NCBI GenBank assembly: GCA_002387605.1
Contig: DGJU01000068.1
Coordinates: forward strand, 1 to 30,632
Source: Alphaproteobacteria bacterium UBA4588
GTDB lineage: Bacteria; Pseudomonadota; Alphaproteobacteria; Puniceispirillales; Puniceispirillaceae
Length of the DNA: 30,632 nt
Direction: 5' to 3'
Every line of letters begins with the position of its first letter. Position 1 is the stretch's first letter. The notes below the pieces were generated by a model, which had not been told where the DNA came from, made no database searches, and saw only the letters and a list, made by a program, of their open reading frames with translations. Below are positions 9,016 to 16,534 of this stretch, piece by piece. Both the position numbers and the translations under genes were made by a program.

Positions 9016-9804
9016 CTAAACAGCTAGCTCTTTGGCCAAATCACCAATTTCAGCACCGCCTGCCATCAGACGCTTGATGTCATCACCTTTAAGGTCGTCT
9101 GAGGTTCCGCTACCAATAACTTCTCCCAACGACAGGAAGGTAAAGCGGTCTGCAATAAGACGTGCGTGAATTTCATTATGCGTAATCAAGATGATAGCAA
9201 TATTACCGAGCTTCTGAACCCGCCTGATAGTCTTCAGGACTTCCATTTGCTGGCGCTGGCCAAGAGCTGATGTTGGCTCATCAAGAATAAGCACTTTCGC
9301 GCCGAAATAAATCGCGCGTGCAATCGCCAATGTCTGACGCTGGCCCCCTGACATCGTTCCAACAGCCTGTTCAGGATCAGCAATATTAATCCCAATTTTA
9401 GCCATTTCTTCAGCCGCAATACGATGCATTTCGTTCATTTTCATCAGCCCGAAAGGACCACCGAAATGGGTTAATTCACGCCCCAGAAAGAAGTTCCGTG
9501 TCACAGACGCTAACGGGTTCAAGGCCAAATCCTGATACACAGTACCGATGCCAGCATCTGTTGCATTACGCGGCGAGACAAAGCTTACCGTTTTACCCTC
9601 AACATTGATGGTCCCACTGGTAGGGGCAAACACGCCAGACAGTAATTTAATCAAGGTTGATTTTCCGGCACCATTATCCCCAAGCAAGGCATGAACCTCA
9701 CCTGGATATACTTTTAACGATACCCCGTTCAAGGCTGTGAATGCGCCAAATTTCTTCACCAGATCCGTGGTTTCAATCAGTGGCTGTTTTGGTGACTGTG
9801 CCAT
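9016..9804 (-). CDS. Sugar ABC transporter ATP-binding protein (single-domain, FrcA-like)
   Basis: The ATPase of a carbohydrate-type ABC importer. The 262-residue protein has one nucleotide-binding domain: Walker A GDNGAGKST near residues 42-50, a Q-loop in GTVYQDLALNP, the signature MSGGQRQTLAIARAI, Walker B VLILDEPTSAL and an H-loop in ILITHN. Most importers of this class (RbsA, XylG) use a duplicated domain of about 500 residues; a single domain resembles the fructose-type FrcA, so the protein would work as a homodimer. Its ATG follows the permease stop by one base (TGA-T-ATG), indicating coupled translation. It is the last gene of the three-gene transporter operon. Confidence 0.94.
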   Translation of the reverse strand: MAQSPKQPLIETTDLVKKFGAFTALNGVSLKVYPGEVHALLGDNGAGKSTLIKLLSGVFAPTSGTINVEGKTVSFVSPRNATDAGIGTVYQDLALNPLASVTRNFFLGRELTHFGGPFGLMKMNEMHRIAAEEMAKIGINIADPEQAVGTMSGGQRQTLAIARAIYFGAKVLILDEPTSALGQRQQMEVLKTIRRVQKLGNIAIILITHNEIHARLIADRFTFLSLGEVIGSGTSDDLKGDDIKRLMAGGAEIGDLAKELAV

Positions 9805-9805
9805 A

Positions 9806-11392
9806 TCAGATAGCCCCCATAATCCGTTTTCGAATATTTTCGTTTAATAAGGCCGAGGCAATAATCACAAGCCCCAAAAATACCCGGTAGAAGGAACCGT
9901 CAATCCCCGGAATATAGAAGAAGGCTTCTTTTGCCAGCCCAAAGATAAAGGCGCCAACAACAATGCCGACAACAGTCCCGAAGCCGCCCGTCATCACGAT
10001 GCCGCCAATAACCGCTGCTGCAATCGCTTCAAGTTCTTTCAAATTCCCTTTGGCTGCATCTGCTGTATTGACTTCGAATACTTGACAGGCCGCAAACACG
10101 GTGGCGCAAAACGCCGAGAAGATGAACAAGCATACTTTTACTTTATTCGTTGGCACACCGTTCGCTTTGGCTGCGGTAATATTGCCCCCGGTTGAATAGA
10201 TCCAATTGCCGGCTTGCGTTTTACTCAGCATGACATAGCAGACCATACATAAAATAAGACTGATCATCACACATGAATAAAGACCTGAGGCAAACTGATT
10301 GCCGAAATTATTCGTGTTCCAATCAATCGGGAAATATAACCAGTCAAATAATGGCTGTAGAATATCTCCCCCAAAGAAATCAGCTACCGGACGCGCAGAC
10401 GAGATACTATCGATATAAGCGCGTGCCACATCAGCGTCTGTTACCGTCTTTGGCACAACCGGTTCGATGCTAAAGTTTGCAATCTTATCTCGAATGGTTG
10501 TGACCATAAATTCATTACCTGACTCGATAGCATTTTCCAATGCACGCTCCAAAGGCTTCACACCCTTGGTTGCGATGATACCTGTCTTTGCATCAGCAAC
10601 CCGCTGATAGGTATAGGCAAGACGTTCTGCAATACTTGCAATCACATCAGCCGGTACATCTTTCATCAGCGCGAGCAAATCAGCTTCTGGCAGCGCTTTA
10701 GCAGCCTCACGCTCAATTTCACCATGACCGGGAAGGTTAATGATATTTTTTAAATCTGGAATTTCAGTAACAGTCGTGGCGCCCTTAACCTGGTCAGCCC
10801 GATGATTAAATGAACGTAACGACACTTCGGTAAGACCACGCAGAAAGAATAATCCACCAAGCGTTACAATAAAGGATGGCAGGCCAGATTTTACGACAAT
10901 GAAGCCCTGAAGCCAGCCAAAGAATAATGTGAAACAGAGGGTAATTCCTATCGCACCGAGCGGCGAGACGTCTGGGATATGAATGAGGGTAAAAAATTCA
11001 ATATGAAGACCGCCCTCGAATGACAGATAGGGAATAACAATCGAAAAACCCCATCGTAAAATCATCGCCATACAAGCGCCAGCAAATCCAATCATCGACC
11101 CAATCGACAAATCAAACTCACCGGCAATAATCAGCAGGCCTGCCCCAAGGGCAATAATTGTAAGCTGTGAGATAACCCGTAAATTATTACGGATACCAAG
11201 AGCATTAAAGCCTTCACCAGCAAACGGATTTAAGGAAAACTCACCGGCCGGGATTGAGAAATATCCAAGCATGCCAAAGAGCAGTAGCATAACGCCGACA
11301 GGTCCAATTTCAGGCCTGGCAAACAATGATTTAAGCCAACTTTTACGTTCATGCCTATCAGACTCTTGCCGCGAAGCAACGGGCGCGTTCAT
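9806..11392 (-). CDS. Sugar ABC transporter permease with large inserted loop domain
   Basis: The membrane subunit of the sugar importer (RbsC/FrcC family, BPD_transp_2). Hallmarks are ALGAGLLIIAGEFDLSIGSM, GLPSFIVTLGGLFFLRGLT, IYSTGGNITAAKANGV and ELEAIAAAVIGGIVMTGGFG. Using the ATG at 11392 (GGGGAA 7 bases upstream) the protein has 528 residues, against about 320-360 for relatives. The excess is mostly a hydrophilic, helix-rich segment at residues about 195-350 between two membrane helices, placed where relatives have a short loop on the periplasmic side; a smaller extra loop is at about 115-145. An in-frame GTG at 11440 would add 16 residues but falls inside a perfect hairpin and lacks a ribosome-binding site. 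It is followed at one base by the ATPase gene. Confidence 0.9.
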   Translation of the reverse strand: MNAPVASRQESDRHERKSWLKSLFARPEIGPVGVMLLLFGMLGYFSIPAGEFSLNPFAGEGFNALGIRNNLRVISQLTIIALGAGLLIIAGEFDLSIGSMIGFAGACMAMILRWGFSIVIPYLSFEGGLHIEFFTLIHIPDVSPLGAIGITLCFTLFFGWLQGFIVVKSGLPSFIVTLGGLFFLRGLTEVSLRSFNHRADQVKGATTVTEIPDLKNIINLPGHGEIEREAAKALPEADLLALMKDVPADVIASIAERLAYTYQRVADAKTGIIATKGVKPLERALENAIESGNEFMVTTIRDKIANFSIEPVVPKTVTDADVARAYIDSISSARPVADFFGGDILQPLFDWLYFPIDWNTNNFGNQFASGLYSCVMISLILCMVCYVMLSKTQAGNWIYSTGGNITAAKANGVPTNKVKVCLFIFSAFCATVFAACQVFEVNTADAAKGNLKELEAIAAAVIGGIVMTGGFGTVVGIVVGAFIFGLAKEAFFYIPGIDGSFYRVFLGLVIIASALLNENIRKRIMGAI

Positions 11393-11419
11393 GATGTTCC
11401 CCAATCTTATATAAAATAA

Positions 11420-11440
11420 GTGGGCAGCCAAGCTGCCCAC
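11420..11440 (-). terminator. Intercistronic hairpin between binding protein and permease genes
   Basis: GTGGGCAGC and GCTGCCCAC form a perfect 9-base-pair GC-rich stem with a 3-base loop, followed on the minus strand by TTATTTTAT. It lies 20 bases after the binding-protein stop. Such a hairpin would protect the upstream mRNA from decay and partly terminate transcription, giving more binding protein than membrane subunits, a common arrangement in ABC operons. Confidence 0.7.
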
Positions 11441-11460
11441 TCATCATTTTTTAGTCAGAT

Positions 11461-12366
11461 TTATCTGTCTACGCCCGCAAGGGAAGCAACAGATGACGCG
11501 TTTGACTTGTCAACAAAACCTGGACCTGATGGGATGTTTGCACCCGGAAGAAGGCCAGCACCATTGTTATAAAGGTGAAGAACAACAACAGGCATGTAAC
11601 CCTGCAGACGCTGCTGCTGGTCGATTGTGTACTTAACTTTACCAGCGTTAATCATATCCATAACTGGTGGGCTCAAATCGAAGCATGAGTGGTGAACTGA
11701 CATACCCAGCTCATCAATTGCCTGCTGAACGCCAACACATACATGTGGACCAACTGATAGAACAGCATCTACATCAGGGTTTGCCTGAAGACCAGCTGCT
11801 GCACGTGTTGGGATAGTTGCTGGGTCATTAGAGCTATCTACGAGCTTAATAGGAACAGCTTCGCCATAACCATTACATCTGTCATTCAGCGCTGTGTTGT
11901 AAGCTTCCTGAATAAAGCAAAGGCCCTTTGTTGCGCCTTCTGCTTTGGCACGAGCACCAGCAGATTGACCAGCAAGGAATTCAGGCTGACCGACATGCAT
12001 AAGCGCGCCGACTTCTTTGGATGACTCAAGACCAGAGTTCATTGTGATAACAGGAATACCGGCAGCAACCGCATCTTTGATCGCCTGACCAAGAGCGTCT
12101 GGATCTGGCAGAGACACAACAATACCATCTGGCTGTGTTGCAGCAGCAGCAGTGATTGACTTAGCCATATCACCCATATCGCCTGACGGGTTGAAGATAT
12201 ATTCGAAGTCTGCACCAACATGACGTGCTGCATCTTCGCCGCCCTTCTGGACAACAGGCCAGAATGGATCTTTACCTTCACCATGCGTAATCATTACATA
12301 GCGCTCTGCCTGAGCTGCGCCTGCCGTAAGTGCAAGTGCTGCCAGAGCTAAAACTAATTTTTTCAT
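11461..12366 (-). CDS. Periplasmic sugar-binding protein of the ABC importer
   Basis: A periplasmic binding protein of the ribose/LacI-like type (Peripla_BP_4) that delivers the substrate to the permease. The start is the ATG at 12366, preceded by AGGGAGAA, giving 301 residues; an in-frame ATG at 12399 would put 11 charged residues before the signal sequence. The signal peptide MKKLVLALAALALTAGAAQA ends with a type I cleavage site before ERYVM. The mature part has the two-lobe pattern: GEGKDPFWPVVQKGGEDAA, DGIVVSLPDPDALGQAI, GIPVITMNSG, and late VKYTIDQQQRLQGYMPVVVL. Several Cys residues (in GLCFIQ, DRCNGYG, HVCVG, HSCFD) are unusual for an exported protein and could form disulphides. It heads the operon; inositol or a related sugar is a likely ligand from context. 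Confidence 0.93.
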   Translation of the reverse strand: MKKLVLALAALALTAGAAQAERYVMITHGEGKDPFWPVVQKGGEDAARHVGADFEYIFNPSGDMGDMAKSITAAAATQPDGIVVSLPDPDALGQAIKDAVAAGIPVITMNSGLESSKEVGALMHVGQPEFLAGQSAGARAKAEGATKGLCFIQEAYNTALNDRCNGYGEAVPIKLVDSSNDPATIPTRAAAGLQANPDVDAVLSVGPHVCVGVQQAIDELGMSVHHSCFDLSPPVMDMINAGKVKYTIDQQQRLQGYMPVVVLHLYNNGAGLLPGANIPSGPGFVDKSNASSVASLAGVDR

Positions 12367-12425
12367 TTTATTCTCCCTGAGATTTTTTTTGGTATCCATA
12401 AAGGACGCCTTTTTTTTCGTGAATG

Positions 12426-12455
12426 ATTAAAGTCTTATTTACGATTACGTGTAAA
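12426..12455 (-). promoter_or_regulatory. Sigma-70-like promoter of the ABC transporter operon
   Basis: On the minus strand TTTACA (12455-12450) and TTTAAT (12431-12426) are 18 bases apart, each matching consensus at 5 of 6 positions, about 60 bases upstream of the binding-protein ATG. An inverted repeat TTTAC-8-GTAAA (12438-12455) overlaps the -35 box and spacer and could be an operator. Confidence 0.6.
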
Positions 12456-12514
12456 GTCATTTCTAGAAAAATAAGGCATAATTGCTATTGTTTTTTTGAT
12501 AACAAACTCTAGGG

Positions 12515-12547
12515 TCACTTTTAGACGGATAGAAACCGCTAAAGTGA
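12515..12547. promoter_or_regulatory. Inverted repeat upstream of the second Gfo/Idh/MocA gene
   Basis: TCACTTT (12515-12521) and AAAGTGA (12541-12547) form perfect 7-base arms with 19 bases between. It lies 37 bases before the ATG at 12584, in the 217-base region divergent from the ABC operon. It may be a regulator site; I see no clean -35/-10 pair for the plus strand around it. Confidence 0.4.
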
Positions 12548-12583
12548 TGTTTTCTGCATATTTAATAGGCAAATGAGGGTGAT

Positions 12584-13711
12584 ATGAGAGAAATTGGCAT
12601 TGGTGTTATTGGCACTGGATTTATGGGTAAGGCGCATGCGATTGCCTATAGTGCTTCAGCATCTGTTTTTGGCACGGGTCTTCGACCTGTTTTACAAATT
12701 GTCTGTGACCTCAGTCCAGAACGTGCTAGCCAGCGCGCAACAGACCTTGGCTTCAGCCGCTATACTGATAAATGGCAGGATGTTGTCTCAGACCCTGCTG
12801 TCGACCTCATTTCGATTTGCACGCCAAATGATACGCATGCTGAAATTGCCATTGCAGCGCTAAAAGCAGGCAAGCATGTCTGGTGCGAGAAGCCAATGTC
12901 AACTTCGCTTGCTGATTCGCACGCCATGCTAGCCGCCGCACAAGAGAGCAACGGTAAAACAATTATTGGCTATAATTATACCAAAAATCCAGTTGTGACT
13001 TACGCACGCCGCCTCATTGAAGACGGAAAAATTGGCCGTGTTTCAGGATTTTTCTGTCGCTATGATGTTGAAAATGAAGCAGATGAGAGCCGCCCTTGGT
13101 CGTGGCGCATGTCGCGCAATTCATCGGGTACAGGGGCAAATGGTGATGTGCTCAGTCATGTTATTTCCATTGGTCATTTCCTGACGGGATCACATATTAC
13201 AAACGTTGTTGGGGATATTAATATTGTCCATGAAAAGCGCACAAACCCTGATGATGGGTCTGAGATGCTTGTTGATAATGATGATATGGTCTCAGCCCTT
13301 GTGCATTTCGAAAATGGTGTCAAAGGTCACATCGGGGCAAGCCGGGTGACATGGGGCCGCAAATGTGGCCTGCGCTGGGAAATTCATGGCACACGCGGCA
13401 CCATCAGTTTTGATCAGGAACGGTTAAATGAAATCAAACTCTTCACAGCCGAAGATGATGATGCAAGTAACGGGTTTCGCACTATCCTGACAGGGCCTTA
13501 CCATCCACCCTATTCTGCCTTCCTGCCGAATGCGGGTCACAGCCTTGGCTATATGGATGTAAAAATATGCGAGCTGCATGATTTGCTAAACGGCATTGAA
13601 ACAGGTGCTGATGTCTGGCCTGATTTTACAGCCGGGCTCAAAATTGAACAGGTGATGGATGCTGTTGACCGTTCTGCTCAGACTGGGGCATGGGTAAAAG
13701 TTGATAGCTAA
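12584..13711 (+). CDS. Gfo/Idh/MocA family dehydrogenase (cyclitol or sugar dehydrogenase), copy 2
   Basis: An NAD(P)-dependent sugar/cyclitol dehydrogenase of 375 residues. It has the Rossmann motif GVIGTGFMGKAHA, the catalytic Lys103 in CEKPM, and Asp188/His192 in GDVLSHVISIGH. Many blocks match the gene at 7878 (FMGKAH, SDPAVDLISICTPN, DQERLNEIKLF, PNAGHSLGYMD), so both probably act on related substrates. It is read divergently from the ABC operon and is followed after 46 bases by an SDR gene, probably in the same transcript. A scyllo-inositol or other inositol-isomer dehydrogenase role is plausible from context but cannot be fixed from sequence. Confidence 0.9.
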   Translation: MREIGIGVIGTGFMGKAHAIAYSASASVFGTGLRPVLQIVCDLSPERASQRATDLGFSRYTDKWQDVVSDPAVDLISICTPNDTHAEIAIAALKAGKHVWCEKPMSTSLADSHAMLAAAQESNGKTIIGYNYTKNPVVTYARRLIEDGKIGRVSGFFCRYDVENEADESRPWSWRMSRNSSGTGANGDVLSHVISIGHFLTGSHITNVVGDINIVHEKRTNPDDGSEMLVDNDDMVSALVHFENGVKGHIGASRVTWGRKCGLRWEIHGTRGTISFDQERLNEIKLFTAEDDDASNGFRTILTGPYHPPYSAFLPNAGHSLGYMDVKICELHDLLNGIETGADVWPDFTAGLKIEQVMDAVDRSAQTGAWVKVDS

Positions 13712-13757
13712 TATCGAACTACCTCCTTCGATAAGGATATAACCAGAGGATATCATA

Positions 13758-14567
13758 ATGGCATTATCACCGACGCTCCCTCCCATGTGCGATAATACTG
13801 AATCGTCTGTCATTATTACTGGCGGGACACAGGGGCTTGGCCTTGCTGTTGCCCGCGCACTGATTGCTTCTGGCTGCACGAAAATAACGCTAGCCGGACG
13901 GTCTGCCGATAAAGGCGCTAAGGCCTGCGCTGCGCTTCTGGAACTGGGCGTTGACGCCTATTATGTGCAAGCCGATATGTCCTCACCAGATGATTGTGCA
14001 GACTTATTTAACGCAGCTGTTACGCGCTTTGGCTTTGTAAATGGCCTTGTGAATTCTGCTGCTATTACTGACCGAGGCAGCTTAACAGACACAACACTTG
14101 AGATGTGGCAGATGCATATGGACCTGAATTTGAGAGGCCCGTTCTTGATGATGCAGGCGCTAGCGCGGCATCTGATTGAAACTGAAAAGACCGGCTCAAT
14201 GGTCAATATCCTATCAACATCTGCGTATGTGGGCCAAAGCTTCCTTACCCCCTACGCAACATCCAAAGGCGGGCTTCTGACATTGACGAAGAATGCTGCT
14301 AATGCAATGCGCAAAAACCGGATACGGGTCAATGCTGTTGCGCCGGGATGGATGGAAACCGAAGGCGAAGCTGATATTCAACGACGGTTTCATGGCGGCG
14401 GTGAGGACTGGGCTGAAAAAGCAGCCGCCAGCACGCCAATGGGCCAGCTTGTTGACCCGGACGAGCTGTCACCGCTGATTGCCTATCTGCTTAGCCCATC
14501 ATCAGGTCTGATAACAGGCGCTATTATCAATTATGACCAGCAGATAATCGGCGCTGTTCCGGAATAG
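13758..14567 (+). CDS. Short-chain dehydrogenase/reductase
   Basis: A classical SDR of 269 residues that oxidises or reduces a hydroxyl/keto group with NAD(P). Visible motifs are TGGTQGLGLAVA for cofactor binding, NSAAITDRG in place of the usual NNAG, and the catalytic STSAYVGQSFLTPYATSKGG with Tyr and Lys spaced YxxxK. The C-terminal GLITGAIINYDQQIIG replaces the more usual G(x)DGG ending. About 18 extra residues precede the first strand; AGAGGA lies upstream of the ATG. It sits 46 bases after the Gfo/Idh/MocA gene and converges on iolG with 13 bases between stops. Probably a second oxidoreductase for the same substrate group. Confidence 0.9.
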   Translation: MALSPTLPPMCDNTESSVIITGGTQGLGLAVARALIASGCTKITLAGRSADKGAKACAALLELGVDAYYVQADMSSPDDCADLFNAAVTRFGFVNGLVNSAAITDRGSLTDTTLEMWQMHMDLNLRGPFLMMQALARHLIETEKTGSMVNILSTSAYVGQSFLTPYATSKGGLLTLTKNAANAMRKNRIRVNAVAPGWMETEGEADIQRRFHGGGEDWAEKAAASTPMGQLVDPDELSPLIAYLLSPSSGLITGAIINYDQQIIGAVPE

Positions 14568-14580
14568 CAAAGCAGAAACC

Positions 14581-15582
14581 TTAACCAGCATTATCCAATC
14601 TGACAGCCTGACCTGTTTGGGCTGATAGATAGGCTGCATCGGCAATAAGCAACGCATTTAAGCCATCGCGGCCACTAGGCTGCGGCGCAGTACCCGCAGT
14701 TAAATGCTGAATAAAATGCGCTAATTCATTAGCATAGGCATCAATATAGCGGGTCATGAAAAAATGATGTAAAGGCGGACGTAAATAGCCATCTGACGTA
14801 GCAAGTTCAACTGAAACGGGCCTCTGATTTTCAGCCGAAATCATTCCCTTACTACCATGTACTTCAATACGCTGGTCATAACCATAACTGGCGCGGCGCG
14901 AGTTCGAGATAACAACTTGGCTACCGGACGGCATCTTCAGCATTATACTTGCACTGTCAAAATCGCCAAACCGCGCAATTTCAGGATCTGTGAGCACCGA
15001 TCCCGTTGCCTGCACTTCAGAGGGCATTTCGCCCATCAGGAACACTGCCATATCAAAGTCATGTATAGTCATGTCCCGGAAAATACCACCGGACCGCGTA
15101 AGAATTTCTGCGGGCGGCGCGCCGGGGTCACGACTAATAATCACGGCCATCTCAGGCGTACCAATTTTACCAGCCTCTATTTCTGCACGAACCTGGGCAA
15201 AATGCGGATCAAACCGGCGGTTAAACCCAACCATGAGCGGGCAGGATTCGGCTGTAACAATATCCAGAACGTCTCGAACACGCGCCGAATCTAGGTCGAT
15301 TGGCTTCTCGCAGAAGATAGCTTTACCAGCTCGCGCGCATTGTTCAATCTGGTTTGCATGAAGGTCTGTTGGGGTGCAGATGATGACAGCATCAATGTCT
15401 GATGCTGTTATGATTTCATCAGCTGTCCGGATAGAACAGCCATAAATATCTGCCATTGCGCGGGCGGCAGCTGGAACCGGATCGCTTATCGCTGCCAGTT
15501 CTGCATCACGGCTTTGTGCAATCGCGCGCGCATGAACCTGCCCGATACGTCCTGCGCCAAGAATTCCTAATCTTTTTGCCAT
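14581..15582 (-). CDS. iolG: Inositol 2-dehydrogenase (IolG)
   Basis: It oxidises myo-inositol to 2-keto-myo-inositol with NAD, the first step of inositol breakdown and the substrate supplier for IolE. The 333-residue protein has GILGAGRIGQVHA for NAD binding, the catalytic Lys93 in FCEKPID, GFNRRFDPHFA, and SGGIFRDMTIHDFDMA with Asp170 and His174 of the catalytic DxxxH. These blocks are characteristic of IolG rather than of the two longer relatives at 7878 and 12584. AGGAGA lies ahead of the ATG. It is the second gene of a minus-strand operon, 18 bases after an SDR gene, and is separate from iolDE by some 7 kb. Confidence 0.92.
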   Translation of the reverse strand: MAKRLGILGAGRIGQVHARAIAQSRDAELAAISDPVPAAARAMADIYGCSIRTADEIITASDIDAVIICTPTDLHANQIEQCARAGKAIFCEKPIDLDSARVRDVLDIVTAESCPLMVGFNRRFDPHFAQVRAEIEAGKIGTPEMAVIISRDPGAPPAEILTRSGGIFRDMTIHDFDMAVFLMGEMPSEVQATGSVLTDPEIARFGDFDSASIMLKMPSGSQVVISNSRRASYGYDQRIEVHGSKGMISAENQRPVSVELATSDGYLRPPLHHFFMTRYIDAYANELAHFIQHLTAGTAPQPSGRDGLNALLIADAAYLSAQTGQAVRLDNAG

Positions 15583-15600
15583 CGTCTTACTTTCTCCTGC

Positions 15601-16365
15601 CTAGACCCAGCCGCCATCAACAATAAAGCTCTGGTTTGAGCACGCTGACGCTTCATCAGATGCCATGAACAGAACAAATTTTGCGATATCATCCGGCACC
15701 AGCCTGCGTTTCACGCATTGGCGTTCCATTAATTCTTTTTCACTTTCAGGTGTCAGCCACATCTCAACTTGACGTTCTGTCATAATCCAGCCCGGAACCA
15801 CGGTATTCACCCGAATATTATGTGGGCCAAGGTCGCGTGCCAACCCGCGGGTTAGTCCCTGAACAGCCGATTTTGCTGTTGTATAGCAGGGCATACCGCC
15901 TTGGCCTATCATCCAGCTTGTTGACCCCATATTGATAATCGACCCGCCACCAGCTTGCTTCATCAGCTCTGCGACAGCTTGGGCGGCAAAAAACTGATGT
16001 TTGATGTTTGTTGCAATCCGTTCATCCCAATATTCCGGTGTCACTGATTCAATAGAATGCCTGTCATCGCGGGCAGCATTATTTATCAGAATTGTTATCG
16101 GACCAAGCGCGCTGGCAACAGAGGCGATCGCAGCCCGCAAATCATCGATTTCACGCAAATCACAAAAAGCGAACAGAACATCACATCCCTCTTCTTTCAG
16201 CGAGGTAACCAGCGCCTCAGAGGCAGCCCGGTCATAATCAAGAAAAGCAACGCGCGCGCCTTGCGCCGCAAAATTACGAACAATCGAGGCGCCGATACCC
16301 GACCCTCCGCCCGATACCAAAACAACTTTGTCATTCAATGAAGGATACTGTGCCTGCTTTGTCAT
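15601..16365 (-). CDS. SDR family sugar 1-dehydrogenase (XylB-like)
   Basis: An SDR that from remembered similarity looks closest to Caulobacter-type D-xylose dehydrogenase and related aldose 1-dehydrogenases, which make aldonolactones. Shared blocks are YPSLNDKVVLVSGGGSGIGA, NNAARDDRHSIESVTPEYWD, NMGSTSWM, CYTTAKSAVQGLTRGLARDL and NTVVPGWIMTERQ. The cofactor motif GGGSGIG, the catalytic Ser, and YxxxK are all present. The start is set at the ATG at 16365, since AAGGAT is well spaced for it but would overlap an alternative ATG at 16374; this gives 254 residues. It heads an operon with iolG and is divergent from an SMP-30-type lactonase, which would hydrolyse a lactone product. The true substrate could also be a cyclitol. 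Confidence 0.87.
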   Translation of the reverse strand: MTKQAQYPSLNDKVVLVSGGGSGIGASIVRNFAAQGARVAFLDYDRAASEALVTSLKEEGCDVLFAFCDLREIDDLRAAIASVASALGPITILINNAARDDRHSIESVTPEYWDERIATNIKHQFFAAQAVAELMKQAGGGSIINMGSTSWMIGQGGMPCYTTAKSAVQGLTRGLARDLGPHNIRVNTVVPGWIMTERQVEMWLTPESEKELMERQCVKRRLVPDDIAKFVLFMASDEASACSNQSFIVDGGWV

Positions 16366-16412
16366 TAATTTCATCCTTTGTTTTGCAAAAAATTCATCAT
16401 AACCTTTCTTTC

Positions 16413-16442
16413 ACTATACGCCAGATTAAGGGGCGAGGTGAA
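16413..16442 (-). promoter_or_regulatory. Candidate promoter of the SDR-iolG operon
   Basis: On the minus strand TTCACC (16442-16437) and TATAGT (16418-16413) are 18 bases apart, 48 bases before the SDR start. TTTCAC and GTGAAA (16409-16414 and 16438-16443) form an inverted repeat that overlaps both boxes. Support is by eye only. Confidence 0.35.
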
Positions 16443-16534
16443 ACAAAGAATCCTGCGTGCTAGCCCTAGACAAACAGCATTAGCATCTGTCAGATAAATC
16501 AAAAAAGGCGTAAGCGCAAGAAGGAGACAGCAGC

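Noticed and set aside
11393..11440. GTG at 11440 as the start of the ABC permease
   Set aside because: It lies inside a perfect hairpin without a ribosome-binding site, while ATG at 11392 has GGGGAA at the right distance.
12400..12417. AAAGG-ACG-CCTTT hairpin followed by T residues, read as a plus-strand terminator
   Set aside because: No plus-strand gene ends nearby; it lies in the leader of the minus-strand binding-protein gene, where the orientation is wrong for termination.
14857..15361. Two long plus-strand frames opposite iolG
   Set aside because: Both are antisense to conserved iolG codons and their products are low-complexity, Arg/Thr/Ser-rich without family features.
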